Virus record (IMG/VR): IMGVR_UViG_3300044621_001766
Location: 1-33,915 of that record
Direction: 5' to 3' (one strand)
DNA: 33,915 bases
DNA from: a virus
In this document: positions 23,335-33,609 of the stretch, in pieces
Layout: the number at the start of each line of letters is the position of its first letter
Numbering within the stretch: the first letter of the stretch is position 1
The notes under the pieces: generated by a model
Databases searched by the model: none
Told to the model about the DNA's origin: nothing
The model's input: only the letters and a program-made list of their open reading frames with translations
Translations under genes and position numbers: made by a program

Positions 23335-24126
23335 ATGTGGGGTGCAGTAATTGGCGGTATTCTCGGATTAGGTAAAATGGCCTATGGTGCGTACCAAACT
23401 AAAAAGGCGAAAGACGCTGCGGGCAAAGCCCCTACTTACAATATTAGCGACCAATACTATAATAATGTTGGACTTGCACAATCAGAATTATCACAAGGTG
23501 GCTTTTCGGCAGATGCGTTAAGTGCGTTGTATCAAGCAAATCAACAAAATTTAGCAGCATCAACAAATGCTATCCTACAATCAGGTGGCGGGGCTAATGA
23601 TATTGCATCCTTATACAGAAATTCTGCACAAGCAAATGCCGCACTTGCATTGCCCGACCAACAATTAAGAATGGCAAAAATCCAAAACTTAATGGAGCAG
23701 CGATTGAACCTTGCGGGGCAAGAGATAATTCAATGGAGAACAAATCAGTATAATCGTTGGAAAGATAAAGCACAAGCGGCAGCCATGTTGGGCGCAATGG
23801 GCAATCAAAATATCATGGGCGGTATTGACCAATTCGGGTCATCTGTGGCACAATTAGGAGATTACGCATCTCAAAATTCAGTAAATAAACAACTGAAACA
23901 AATGCAAAAACAAAATCAGTTTGGGGGTAATTATCAAGTAGATGCAATTGGGGGGATGAATGCGGGTTATGATGAAGCTACATTTGATAATTGGCATCAT
24001 AACGTAGATAACATAGGGAATCCCGCAAGCCCTGAATTTCCAACATTATCGCAAACGCAAACAGAATCACCGACATCACCATACGCTTACAATAGTTTTA
24101 ATAATTTTAATACTTCATTTCTTTAA
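23335..24126 (+). CDS. putative internal virion / DNA-ejection protein
   Basis: 263 aa. The N terminus is a Gly-rich hydrophobic helix (VIGGILGLGKMAYGAYQ) followed by a basic KKAK segment and long Ala/Gln/Asn-rich helices, ending in a disordered Gln/Asn/Ser/Pro tail. This is the look of small internal-core or ejection proteins of podoviruses, which precede large internal proteins in the operon, as here. No enzymatic motif. Inference from composition and context. Confidence 0.5.
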   Translation: MWGAVIGGILGLGKMAYGAYQTKKAKDAAGKAPTYNISDQYYNNVGLAQSELSQGGFSADALSALYQANQQNLAASTNAILQSGGGANDIASLYRNSAQANAALALPDQQLRMAKIQNLMEQRLNLAGQEIIQWRTNQYNRWKDKAQAAAMLGAMGNQNIMGGIDQFGSSVAQLGDYASQNSVNKQLKQMQKQNQFGGNYQVDAIGGMNAGYDEATFDNWHHNVDNIGNPASPEFPTLSQTQTESPTSPYAYNSFNNFNTSFL

Positions 24127-24128
24127 AG

Positions 24129-26108
24129 ATGGCTGACCAAAATATAGGCATAGATTTAGAATCGTATCAGGGGGATGCGGGGATTGCATTTGGTAGTGGC
24201 TTTGCGGGTGGGATGCCGTTGTCGTTAAACACGCCAAAAACAGATGCGGCATTAACGGCTATTACACAAAATACTATCAATAGGCGTAAAAAGGATTTTG
24301 ATGACTTCCAAAAAAATATAGAAGTCGCATTAACAAGCATATCCGATACAGATGGAATTTATGAAGTTGACCAACAGGTAATCAGAGGGAAGCAGAAAGA
24401 TTTGTATAAATACATTATTGAAAATGCAGATGCAATCGCCCCGATGTCGTCTGTAAAAAATCCGCAACGATACGCTGAATTTAATAGTCGCTTATCATCG
24501 TTTATGATGGATGTTGACAAATCTAAGCAAGACAAAAAACTTGAACAACAATACCAACAACTTATAAGGCAAAAGCCCGAATACAACAATCAGGCGACAA
24601 GGAAATTGTGGGAAAATTGGAGAAATGAAGGCCCATCGAGATTGCCATTTTTGGGCGTACCCGATGGCGAAAAAGAACTTCTTGAAGCCGAAAAGCAATA
24701 CTACAAAGATTTAGCAGGAGCAGAAGTTACAATAGTAGAAGAACCTATACCAAACGACCCAATGAGTTATACTGTAATGCAAAAAGCAAAGTATAACATG
24801 GACGATTATCGGGATAGGGTGTTTTTGCCGCAAAAGACTGAATTTATCGAAGCATCGTGGGCGGCCAACCCTGAATTGCGAATTAAGTACAAAGATGATA
24901 AACAAGCCTATATTGATGATTTGGTAAAACAAAGATTTGGTTCGGGCGAAAGAGTATTAGCAAGTAAAATTCAGAATAGAACAAATCAATCTGAATTGGA
25001 GGCGGGGCGCAACCAACGTGCAAATAACGCATTGGCATTAAGAAGGGAAATTAGCGATAGGCAACTTAACCTTGCAGAATACAAACAAGAATATAAAGAA
25101 AGTCAAGATAGGCTAAAGGCGATTGAAGAAAATGCATCATCAATGCCGCTAATGCAAAACGTAATTAAGCGGTTGGGCGATGCCGAAGTTGAACAAGATT
25201 TAACCTCTGTTGGCAAAAAGTTTATCCCAAATGCAAAGAGTATTGTTGAATTAAAATCAACGACTATCCCTGATGATGTAAAATCGTATTTGTACGAAAA
25301 GGGCGAAGGCGGTCGTAGTGCGTTTGGTGAAGCATACGGCAAAGTGTATAAAATCGAAACGTCCGATGGGCGGGAATATTACGCTCCTGCGAAAAGAGTG
25401 TTTATTCTAAGAGGGAAAGAGGTTGATAAAAAAGATTACGATGCAGCCGTAACAGATAATAAATCAATTCGTAGCGTAATTGATAACAACAGAATCTTTA
25501 CAAAAGAAACACTTGCGTTACGCTCAATAGAGGGCACACAAAAAGGCCGTGAAGAAGTAGCAAACTATAACAAGACGTATTCTTCAACTCCAAAAAGTAG
25601 CGGGAGTGGTTTTTTGAAATCTGCCGAAAAGTACAAGAACGTAAAGTATAAAATGGGCGCAAAAGGCGATGACGGGAATATGGATTGTAGTGGTATCGTT
25701 TGCGCAATACTCAATGATAATGGGATTAAGGCAAGCGGCACATCGGAGGAAATAGTAGCCAACGCCCCACAAAAAATTAATGCAAGTTCCATTACTTCTA
25801 TTAATGATTTCAAAGAAGGGGATGTTATAGGTGTTGATACGGGGGCTACTTCTTTTGATAAAGGACGTAAAAATGGGATTGACCATGTAGGTATTGTTGT
25901 AGAGAAAGATGGTCGAAAATATTTTGTAGAAAGCCGTTTAGGTAAGGGGTACGATATGACACCGCTTGAAGATAAATGGAATAAGTACGCAAAATCGGGG
26001 TATGGTATTTTCGTTGGTAGATATGGTGGTGGCGATTCGCAGCCTGTAAATTCAGGGGCTAAACAGAAATATAAATTTAATCCTAAAACGGGCAAAGTTG
26101 AACTTTAA
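24129..26108 (+). CDS. internal virion protein with C-terminal NlpC/P60 peptidase domain
   Basis: 659 aa. The first ~480 residues are mainly helical and charged, with coiled-coil stretches (e.g. ~280-345). The last ~150 residues form an NlpC/P60-type domain: NMDCSGIVCAIL with the catalytic Cys near 519, then DFKEGDVIGVD and GIDHVGIVVEKDG with the His near 585. Such domains cleave peptidoglycan stem peptides; in the virion this would open the cell wall for DNA entry. It is two bases after the upstream stop and five before the 2370-aa gene, consistent with an ejection-protein operon. Confidence 0.75.
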   Translation: MADQNIGIDLESYQGDAGIAFGSGFAGGMPLSLNTPKTDAALTAITQNTINRRKKDFDDFQKNIEVALTSISDTDGIYEVDQQVIRGKQKDLYKYIIENADAIAPMSSVKNPQRYAEFNSRLSSFMMDVDKSKQDKKLEQQYQQLIRQKPEYNNQATRKLWENWRNEGPSRLPFLGVPDGEKELLEAEKQYYKDLAGAEVTIVEEPIPNDPMSYTVMQKAKYNMDDYRDRVFLPQKTEFIEASWAANPELRIKYKDDKQAYIDDLVKQRFGSGERVLASKIQNRTNQSELEAGRNQRANNALALRREISDRQLNLAEYKQEYKESQDRLKAIEENASSMPLMQNVIKRLGDAEVEQDLTSVGKKFIPNAKSIVELKSTTIPDDVKSYLYEKGEGGRSAFGEAYGKVYKIETSDGREYYAPAKRVFILRGKEVDKKDYDAAVTDNKSIRSVIDNNRIFTKETLALRSIEGTQKGREEVANYNKTYSSTPKSSGSGFLKSAEKYKNVKYKMGAKGDDGNMDCSGIVCAILNDNGIKASGTSEEIVANAPQKINASSITSINDFKEGDVIGVDTGATSFDKGRKNGIDHVGIVVEKDGRKYFVESRLGKGYDMTPLEDKWNKYAKSGYGIFVGRYGGGDSQPVNSGAKQKYKFNPKTGKVEL

Positions 26109-26113
26109 TAGAA

Positions 26114-29100
26114 ATGGGCAAAAAATTAACCGCAGATAAAATAAAGGCACTTGAAGAAAATGCAAATATTCTCATGGAGCAAGGTGCTTCGCAGGGGGAT
26201 ATTGACTTGATGACATCCCAATTTATAGAAGAATTTGGCGTGGACGATGCCATGCCCGAAAAAAAAAACGAAGTTCAGGGATTGAACGTAGAAGTTGGTA
26301 CTTCGGTTGGTTCAAGTGTAAAGTCACCTGTATCAAGTATAAAAACGGAACAAAATGTTGGACTTTCACCTTCGGGAAAGAAAGGGATTGATATTTTGCG
26401 GGGCGCATCTGTTAAGCCAATTTCGCCAACAAAAACAGCTATCCCACAAACGCCTAAAAAGAAAAAATCAAAAGTTGAAGAATTACGAAAATCAATACAG
26501 CAAAAAGTAGCGGTCGGTGAACCACTCACAACAGATGAAGTAAGTGAAGTTCGTGATATTTCATCAAATGCATTTTTGCCGTTGGATGGATTAAAGGATG
26601 GTGAAGTTAATGCCGTACTTGCGGGTGCGCAAAACAAACAAAATCAACAATTAATATCTAAATCAAGAAACGACCAATATCAAAAACAATTAAAAGATAG
26701 GATTGTTTCAGGTGAAGTATTGCCCGAAGATATTAAGGGGATGTATGACGTATCGGGCTTTGCGCCTCCTGATACCGATTTTGAAAAATTGGCAAATGAT
26801 TGGAACGCCGAAAACATAAAAATAAAACAAAAGATAGATTCCGAATTACTCAATGAATCAACTAAAGTAGATAAATACATTGTTGATTTAGATGATAAAA
26901 TAAGAAATCTCGAAAGCGAACAATCAAGGCAAGCCGTTGAAACAAGAAGAACGCCTAAAAATGAAATGGATATTGAAGCGCAATCTGCAACGGACGGTGC
27001 AATTAGCAATTTAAAATCTATCAAGTACAAGGCACAAGAATATCTTGATTACTTATCCGAAAAAGCGATTGATACATCAAAGGATGAAATCATAAAAAGA
27101 GTAAATAAGATTCAAGGGGTTAGAGATGAAAAAGGGTTAGTAAAAGATGTGGTATCATTAGAACAAGTCGTGGATAACTACATATCTACTCAACCTACTG
27201 AAAAGCAAAATTTACTTTTACGCAAAAAACCATATTTAGTAGAATCATTAGTAGCGAGTGAGTATGTAATACCAAAAGCAAATGAGGTATTTTACCAAAA
27301 AGCAGAAAGCATAATATCCGATGTGCCGCAAAGCGCAAAGCAGTTGTTTAAGCGGGTAACTGGCGAAATTGATGTGAAGGACGGAGAGGAAAAATACTAC
27401 GATACACAACAACAATTTGCAATAGCCAACAATGCGGCTTCCTTGTATTTTATGGATGAAGTCGCCAGAACAAATCAAGCATTTGAATCTGTTGTTTCTT
27501 TGCCCAATGTGCGCAATGCAGTAGGGGGCAAATTGGACGTTTTGAAGCAACAATACGATGCGGGGCAAATATCAGCAAACGACTACAAGCTAAAAAGACT
27601 ACAAGCATTATCTCTTAATCCACAAACATCAGAGTATGTAAAAGAGTATGTTAGAAAAATACAAAACGCACAAGAAAGGTATGAATCTAAAATTGATAAA
27701 TTTCTTCAATCAAAAGTTCCTGATTTTGCCAAATTTACAGAAGTAGATGAAAGTGGAAATATCGTATCAATAGCGGGTATGAAGCCTATGGAGTTCACGC
27801 AAAAAATGACGGAACTACAAACGGCAAAAACAGAATCATTGAATGAGGCTGCATCAATGTATAAAACCGACATCGAAAACAGGGCCGTTGAAAGACGGGG
27901 TGAATTGTTTGGTCGTGGTATAAAAAGTTGGGTTTGGGCAAACTTCGCAAAGGGTACGTATGGATTATTTGAAAGCATGGGCCGTTGGGCCTATGACAAT
28001 ACGGGGTTGGAATTTTTTGATGCATCAAGACGTGGGGCAACGGATATGTTGTATAACGCATCTGTCCCGTTTGAATCACAAGAGGTACAGGACATAATGG
28101 ATATTGAAGCGGGGGATTACGCAAAGGCATTTAACCCATTATATATTACGGGGGTTGCATCTGAAAGCGCACCGTATATGTTGGCGACTATTGCGGCGGG
28201 TATTGCATCGGGAGGTCTTGCGGAAGGTGTGTTGTTAGGAATGGGTCTTTCGGAAGGTATCGGGGCTGCTATTACATTAAGTCGTGCGGGGCGTGTCGCA
28301 CAAAAAACAATAGCTGCAATATCAAGTGGTACAAGTGATGCCTACTTGAATATGACCGCTAATTACAATTATTTAATTAAAGAAGGGTACTCAAAAGAGC
28401 AAGCAAAACAAATAGCTTTTGATGCTTTTAAAAATGAATTGCCCGTTGATATATTGTCGGGGGCTGTTGAAATGGATGCTTTGTTTCGTGCGACCTCAAA
28501 GCCTACTATTAAAAATATAATCAAGGGCGGCGCAAATAAAGCGGGTTCAATACTTATTGAAGAACCAATACAAGAAGTTTATCAAGGTTATTCATTAGAA
28601 AAAGCAAAAGGTACAAGTAAGTCATTGGTAGATTATGCTTTTTTTGATAAAGAAGGGTTTAATAATTTAGTTGGCGGCTTTTCGGGTGGGTTAGGCACAT
28701 CTGCCGTAACAAACGCAATGGGTATCGCTAAAAATGCATTATCGTGGAATAGGTTGTATAACGTATCAACTGCGGATATGCAAAATGCAGTTAGGTATGC
28801 GGGGGTCGCGCAAATGGTCGCCACTCCCTCCGAAATGCAAAATTCCATAAATCTTGATTTGCTCAAATCGGCACAATCTATATCACAAGAAGAATATCAA
28901 AAAATACCAAATAACGAAAGGGCGCAAAAAGAGAAAGCAAAGAATGAGTATGTTAATAGGACGGTCGCCTATGTGTATGGAAAATCAATAAACAACAGCG
29001 TACAAAATGGTCTTAACATAGAAGATGTACATGAACACTATAAGGCACATAATGAAGCTATATCGAAAGCATATAGCACACTTGCAGAATTGGCAAATGA

Positions 29101-32100
29101 AACGAACAAGCCTATGTATAAGAAGCAAGCGGACTACTATGCTTCATTGGCGCAAAAATCAGAAATAGGCCAACAAACGCCTATATATTCTTTGATAACT
29201 CCTAAAGGTCGTGTTTTCATTTCAGAGCAAACCGCAAAAACATTAGGCGAAGGAAGCATACAACAAAAAAATGATTCTTTTGCTAAAGCGGTTCGGGCGG
29301 GCGACATCATAGGAGTACAAGTAGTAGATGATTCACAAACAGCACAATCACTCATTAAAAAATTTGACGATGCAAAACTTAGTCAACAACTTGCAGTACA
29401 ACAAAGTCAGGGAGGCGCAACAGAAGTTGGACAACCTAATCAAACAAACGTCCAAACTCCCATTGAAGGAACAACAGAAATTCCAACAACAAAAGGAGTT
29501 ATTGATAACCCAAATATTAGCCCTGAAAGTACAACCTCAACCGCCCAAGAACAAGTCGAAGTTTCGGGGTTGGGTACAGAAACTATTGGGGGCGAAGTAG
29601 CGGCACAGCCCGAACAACAACCTATATTTCTTGCTCAAGGTCAAACGATAATTAAAGGAGGAACATGGTATGAATATAAAGGGAAGAATTATATTATAAC
29701 CAAAGGGGGATTCATTTATAGTGAAGATGGTCTACCCAGAGTAAGCGAGCTTGCTGAAATAGTCATTAAAGACGGTACAAAAATAGAACAACCTATATCT
29801 ACTACTCAATCTGAAATAAAAGCTAAAAAAGCTGATATAGAAATAGGTAAAGTAAATAATACAGAATACGAAGTAAAAGCTGATGGTGTTTATTACCAAA
29901 ATAAAAAACTTGATAATCCTGAAAATAAAACTCATAGACAACTTATTGAAGCTGATATAAAAAGAAGAAAACGAAAGGAATTAGAAAAACAAAGTAATTT
30001 TATTAAACAACAAAATAATAAAATTAATGAAGATTCTAAAAAAACTAAAAAAGTAGGTAAATGGTTTACAGTAAATGGGGAAGAAGCCCCAATTGCTCCA
30101 AATGATGTTGCAATAAATGACCTTGATATGTGGCATGTAAAACAAGGACATATATTAAAGTATGAAGAAAAACCATTAATAAATATCGAAACAGAACTGG
30201 ATTTATTAGAAAAAGGGAACTTATATAAAATAGATAAAATCAATGCTAAATACGATGCAGAACTAAAAGAATTAGAACAACAACCTATATCTACTACTCA
30301 ATCGGGAAGTAACCCTGCATTAAGTGATGTAGAGAGTACAGCTAAAGCGTTGAGGGAAAATGAAGAAAAAGGCGGAAAACCAATACCAACAACGCTAATT
30401 CCTAAACAAGAATTTGAAGTATTGAATAATGGGAATAGAGGGCTTAATGATATTATCGCCGAAACCTATCATAAAGCCAAAGCGAAGCCAGAAAATACAA
30501 GAACCGAGCAAGAGCAAGAATTAATAAAAGCGGTTGAATCAGCACTCACTGGAGAGGCAGAAAAAATATTAGAGCAACAACCTATATCTACTACTCAATC
30601 TGAAATAGAAAAAAAGACAAAAGAAATATCAGATTTAGAAGAACGATTAAAAGAACCACTTTTAAGACCTGTAATTTTTGAAGATGATTATAGCCCATCT
30701 CAATTAAGGGATTTAAAAGAAACTTGGGCTAAACAAGATGAAGAAGAACGTATTATTATAAGAAAAGAAATAGCTCAAAAACAAGCTGAACTAAAAGCAT
30801 TAGAACAACAACCTATATCTACTACTCAATCGGACATAACAGATACAGAGTACAATGAATTTATTGACAAGGGGGCGGTTTCAGCCGAAAGATTAAACAG
30901 CATAGCAAGTAAAGTAAAAAATAGAGAATCTTTATCTGATAGAGAAAAAGAAATATTTACAGATAAGACATCTGAAATAAATAAAATTATTGCAGCAGGC
31001 CAAACTACATCTACTACTCAATCGGGAAGTAACCCTGCATTAAGTGATGTAGAGAGTACGGCAAAAGCTGAAATAGAAAAATTAAAAAAAGAGCAACAAA
31101 ATGAGATAGATAATTTATTTGCTAAAACCCAAGCATCTGTTGATAAAAAATTAAATACTCCTGTTCAAAAATTATCTAAAGATGAAATTGGTAAAAACAT
31201 AGAAACCGCTAAAAGTGAGAACAAATTATTAATTGAAGAACTTGAAAAAGAATTTAAAGAAAATACAGAGAATAAAGCATCGGATGAAGTTTGGGATAAA
31301 TGGGATAAAAAAGCAGATGAATTAAGCGACAAATTACCACAAGGAGTTTCTTTTAGAATAACTAATGGTAAAGTTGATTTTTTTGATAATCAATCTTATA
31401 GAGAAAAAGGTTTTGGTAAAAGTATAGAACAAGTATCAGTTGGTAATATTCACAATAAAACTGAAAAGTTTGAAGTAGGAGATAACTTACAAGTACAAGA
31501 TGGTTCAATAGCAACGCCAGCAGTAGTAACTAAAGTAAATGAAAATGGTAAAATATTAGAAGCTAAAACAGAAGATGGTAAAATAATAATTAGTAAAGGT
31601 AATATTGTTACTACTGCCCCTATTAATGATAGACTTAAAATCAATAACGAATATGAAGCAAAAATTAAAGCAGTAGAATCCCTACTATCTAAAGAACAAC
31701 AACCTATTGAAATAGACGAATCTACTCCATTCGATTTATCAATAGCATTACAAACTAAAAAAGAAGAACAAGATGCCATTCAAAAGCAAAGCACAACAGA
31801 AGAAGTGCTACTCAATGAACGACCCGAAATGGGATTGCAAGAAGTGGGAGAAGGAAACGCCCAAGTCGAAGCCGTTGCCGAACAAGGTAGCCAAGAAGAA
31901 AAAATAGAAGTTGCGCCATTGTCGTTTACCCCAAAAAACTTTATTGAAGAATTGATAGGGGTTGAAGGGGCGGTCGCACTATCGGGGATTAATGAGCAGC
32001 AACGTCAAGAGTTAATAAAAGATAGGTTGCGCACCACGACCTTAACCCCGCAAAAAGAAAAAGAAAGAGAAATCGTAAAACTTGTCAAGTCGCATAATGG

Positions 32101-33226
32101 CATGAGAAGAAATGCGAGAGAAAGACTTGATGTGCGGGGCCGTATAATGCGATTAGTCAATGATTACAATAAAGAATACCCAAATCAAAAACTTACCTTC
32201 AAGTCGTGGTATGGCGATGTGAAAGTTACCCGACCTTCGTTTGATAGAAAACAAAAGTCAACTTATCAAAAAGACTTGACCGTTGCAAACTTAGATGTAT
32301 CAAATGCCTCTTTAGATGAAACTGAAAAAACATTTTCAGAACGTAGTGATGAATTTCAAAGAAAGTTTATTGAGTTAATGGACTTAGGCGTTCAGTTTGA
32401 ATTTAGAGATGCGGGCAATAAGAAGTTTAGCCAAAAGATGCTTGATGACGCTATGAACGATTTGGAAAACGGCATCCCAAGTAGAAGGGCGGCTGTTATC
32501 TTAAATACCGTTGAAAAGGCAATAGAAGAAAATGTAATTACCGTTGGCGGTTCACTAACAGAAGGCTTCCAATACATACCATTAAATTTAGCTATTGAAG
32601 AAACTAAAGAAATGAAGTATGAAGATGAATTGAGAAATTTATCAAATGCCGAAATTGTTGCTATATACGAAAACGAAATACTTGCACAAAAAGAACTTGA
32701 CAATATAATACAACAAGAATATGAAAGAGAATTTGAATCAGACCCAAATGACGAATTTGGAAATGTTAGACAACTTGCCCCCCGAAAAAAGAGAGATATT
32801 ATTAACCCAAATCAAGAAGGAGATAATCAAGGACAGACAAGTGAAGGCACTATTGAAGAAACCCAAAATGTAGAAAATGAAACACCAAAAACTACGGCAA
32901 ATCGAGAAGCAGGAGAAAATCTTGTGGGAGGAAATCAAGCAGATATACCAACAAATGCAGACGGCAACGGGCAGCGAGAGGAAGAAATTACAGAAAATAC
33001 ACCAAAACAAGGTGAAGAAGGTGTCGGAGTTGTCACAGGCGCACCAACTCCCGTTATAAGTGAAATGGATAGGGCGGTTTTGGATGCTATGAAGCCAACC
33101 TTTGAAATTGAATTTATCCCAAATGCTAAGTTCTTAAATACAAGCGCACCCTTAGAAAATAAATCATCGCAAGATGCCGTAAAAAGAAGATACCAAACCA
33201 TTAAAAAATTATTAGAATGTCTTTAG
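26114..33226 (+). CDS. giant internal virion / polyvalent-type protein with repeat-punctuated region
   Basis: 2370 aa. The N-terminal ~660 residues are helical and charged. Residues ~680-760 are Gly/Ala-rich and hydrophobic (ESAPYMLATIAAGIASGG, GLSEGIGAAITLSRAG), likely membrane-interacting, and are followed by more helices. Residues ~1165-1870 are different: segments separated by near-identical QQPISTTQS repeats (DNA copies at about 29784, 30272, 30569, 30800 and 31007), two of them extended by GSNPALSDVESTAKA. A C-terminal structured part (~1930-2200) is followed by a disordered Glu/Asn/Gly-rich linker and a conserved-looking end. Giant podovirus ejection proteins and phage polyvalent proteins share this layout. 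The exact role is unknown. Confidence 0.6.
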   Translation: MGKKLTADKIKALEENANILMEQGASQGDIDLMTSQFIEEFGVDDAMPEKKNEVQGLNVEVGTSVGSSVKSPVSSIKTEQNVGLSPSGKKGIDILRGASVKPISPTKTAIPQTPKKKKSKVEELRKSIQQKVAVGEPLTTDEVSEVRDISSNAFLPLDGLKDGEVNAVLAGAQNKQNQQLISKSRNDQYQKQLKDRIVSGEVLPEDIKGMYDVSGFAPPDTDFEKLANDWNAENIKIKQKIDSELLNESTKVDKYIVDLDDKIRNLESEQSRQAVETRRTPKNEMDIEAQSATDGAISNLKSIKYKAQEYLDYLSEKAIDTSKDEIIKRVNKIQGVRDEKGLVKDVVSLEQVVDNYISTQPTEKQNLLLRKKPYLVESLVASEYVIPKANEVFYQKAESIISDVPQSAKQLFKRVTGEIDVKDGEEKYYDTQQQFAIANNAASLYFMDEVARTNQAFESVVSLPNVRNAVGGKLDVLKQQYDAGQISANDYKLKRLQALSLNPQTSEYVKEYVRKIQNAQERYESKIDKFLQSKVPDFAKFTEVDESGNIVSIAGMKPMEFTQKMTELQTAKTESLNEAASMYKTDIENRAVERRGELFGRGIKSWVWANFAKGTYGLFESMGRWAYDNTGLEFFDASRRGATDMLYNASVPFESQEVQDIMDIEAGDYAKAFNPLYITGVASESAPYMLATIAAGIASGGLAEGVLLGMGLSEGIGAAITLSRAGRVAQKTIAAISSGTSDAYLNMTANYNYLIKEGYSKEQAKQIAFDAFKNELPVDILSGAVEMDALFRATSKPTIKNIIKGGANKAGSILIEEPIQEVYQGYSLEKAKGTSKSLVDYAFFDKEGFNNLVGGFSGGLGTSAVTNAMGIAKNALSWNRLYNVSTADMQNAVRYAGVAQMVATPSEMQNSINLDLLKSAQSISQEEYQKIPNNERAQKEKAKNEYVNRTVAYVYGKSINNSVQNGLNIEDVHEHYKAHNEAISKAYSTLAELANETNKPMYKKQADYYASLAQKSEIGQQTPIYSLITPKGRVFISEQTAKTLGEGSIQQKNDSFAKAVRAGDIIGVQVVDDSQTAQSLIKKFDDAKLSQQLAVQQSQGGATEVGQPNQTNVQTPIEGTTEIPTTKGVIDNPNISPESTTSTAQEQVEVSGLGTETIGGEVAAQPEQQPIFLAQGQTIIKGGTWYEYKGKNYIITKGGFIYSEDGLPRVSELAEIVIKDGTKIEQPISTTQSEIKAKKADIEIGKVNNTEYEVKADGVYYQNKKLDNPENKTHRQLIEADIKRRKRKELEKQSNFIKQQNNKINEDSKKTKKVGKWFTVNGEEAPIAPNDVAINDLDMWHVKQGHILKYEEKPLINIETELDLLEKGNLYKIDKINAKYDAELKELEQQPISTTQSGSNPALSDVESTAKALRENEEKGGKPIPTTLIPKQEFEVLNNGNRGLNDIIAETYHKAKAKPENTRTEQEQELIKAVESALTGEAEKILEQQPISTTQSEIEKKTKEISDLEERLKEPLLRPVIFEDDYSPSQLRDLKETWAKQDEEERIIIRKEIAQKQAELKALEQQPISTTQSDITDTEYNEFIDKGAVSAERLNSIASKVKNRESLSDREKEIFTDKTSEINKIIAAGQTTSTTQSGSNPALSDVESTAKAEIEKLKKEQQNEIDNLFAKTQASVDKKLNTPVQKLSKDEIGKNIETAKSENKLLIEELEKEFKENTENKASDEVWDKWDKKADELSDKLPQGVSFRITNGKVDFFDNQSYREKGFGKSIEQVSVGNIHNKTEKFEVGDNLQVQDGSIATPAVVTKVNENGKILEAKTEDGKIIISKGNIVTTAPINDRLKINNEYEAKIKAVESLLSKEQQPIEIDESTPFDLSIALQTKKEEQDAIQKQSTTEEVLLNERPEMGLQEVGEGNAQVEAVAEQGSQEEKIEVAPLSFTPKNFIEELIGVEGAVALSGINEQQRQELIKDRLRTTTLTPQKEKEREIVKLVKSHNGMRRNARERLDVRGRIMRLVNDYNKEYPNQKLTFKSWYGDVKVTRPSFDRKQKSTYQKDLTVANLDVSNASLDETEKTFSERSDEFQRKFIELMDLGVQFEFRDAGNKKFSQKMLDDAMNDLENGIPSRRAAVILNTVEKAIEENVITVGGSLTEGFQYIPLNLAIEETKEMKYEDELRNLSNAEIVAIYENEILAQKELDNIIQQEYEREFESDPNDEFGNVRQLAPRKKRDIINPNQEGDNQGQTSEGTIEETQNVENETPKTTANREAGENLVGGNQADIPTNADGNGQREEEITENTPKQGEEGVGVVTGAPTPVISEMDRAVLDAMKPTFEIEFIPNAKFLNTSAPLENKSSQDAVKRRYQTIKKLLECL
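29784..31060 (+). repeat. in-frame dispersed DNA repeat inside the giant virion gene
   Basis: Five copies of a ~30-base unit containing CCTATATCTACTACTCAATC (the last copy differs at its 5' end) sit at 29784, 30272, 30569, 30800 and 31007, at unequal spacing of 488, 297, 231 and 207 bases. Copies 2 and 5 share a further ~35 bases encoding GSNPALSDVEST. Degenerate relatives occur at ~29611 and ~31691. The intervening segments are unrelated to each other. Confidence 0.85.
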
Positions 33227-33609
33227 ATAGAAAATACACCGAAGAAGAACTTGACGATTTGACCTTTGAAAAATTGGCGCAAGAAAAGATGAACGCCCAA
33301 ATGAGGGAGGTGCTAAATAGCATCTTAAAGAAGTTAGAAAATGATAACCCATCAAAATTGCAAGATTCTATGGCGGGGATTGAGGCGGGCATTGTTAATT
33401 TATTGGCGGCAATACGGGATGCGCAAAATCAACCGCAAAAAATTGATGACAATATTGTAAATTCGCTTCAAAAAATAAGCAATGAATTTTCTATTTCCCT
33501 ATCAAATTTAAAAGATGCAGTTGTGTACCAAACGACCGCTTCATGGGAGTTCAAAATAGAAAGAAATAGTTTATCTTTAATTGACAAAGTAATAGCAACA
33601 AGAAAATGA
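33217..33609 (+). CDS. small helical (coiled-coil) protein
   Basis: 130 aa, overlapping the end of the giant gene by 10 bases. It begins MSLDRKYTEEELDDLTFEKL and is nearly all helix (MREVLNSILKKLENDN, IEAGIVNLLAAIRDAQ, NSLQKISNEFSISLSNL), suggesting an oligomeric coiled coil. Its stop overlaps the next start (ATGA). It could be a scaffold or virion assembly factor; no family recognised. Confidence 0.55.
   Translation: MSLDRKYTEEELDDLTFEKLAQEKMNAQMREVLNSILKKLENDNPSKLQDSMAGIEAGIVNLLAAIRDAQNQPQKIDDNIVNSLQKISNEFSISLSNLKDAVVYQTTASWEFKIERNSLSLIDKVIATRK

Noticed and set aside
25565-26095. 176-aa minus-strand ORF and similar antisense ORFs inside large virion genes
   Set aside because: They lie entirely antisense to genes with strong coding character, have no leader or motif, and read as low-complexity shadows.
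29784-31060. Diversity-generating retroelement target or tandem repeat expansion
   Set aside because: No reverse transcriptase or template repeat is seen, and the segments between the repeats differ in length and sequence, so this is not a simple tandem array.
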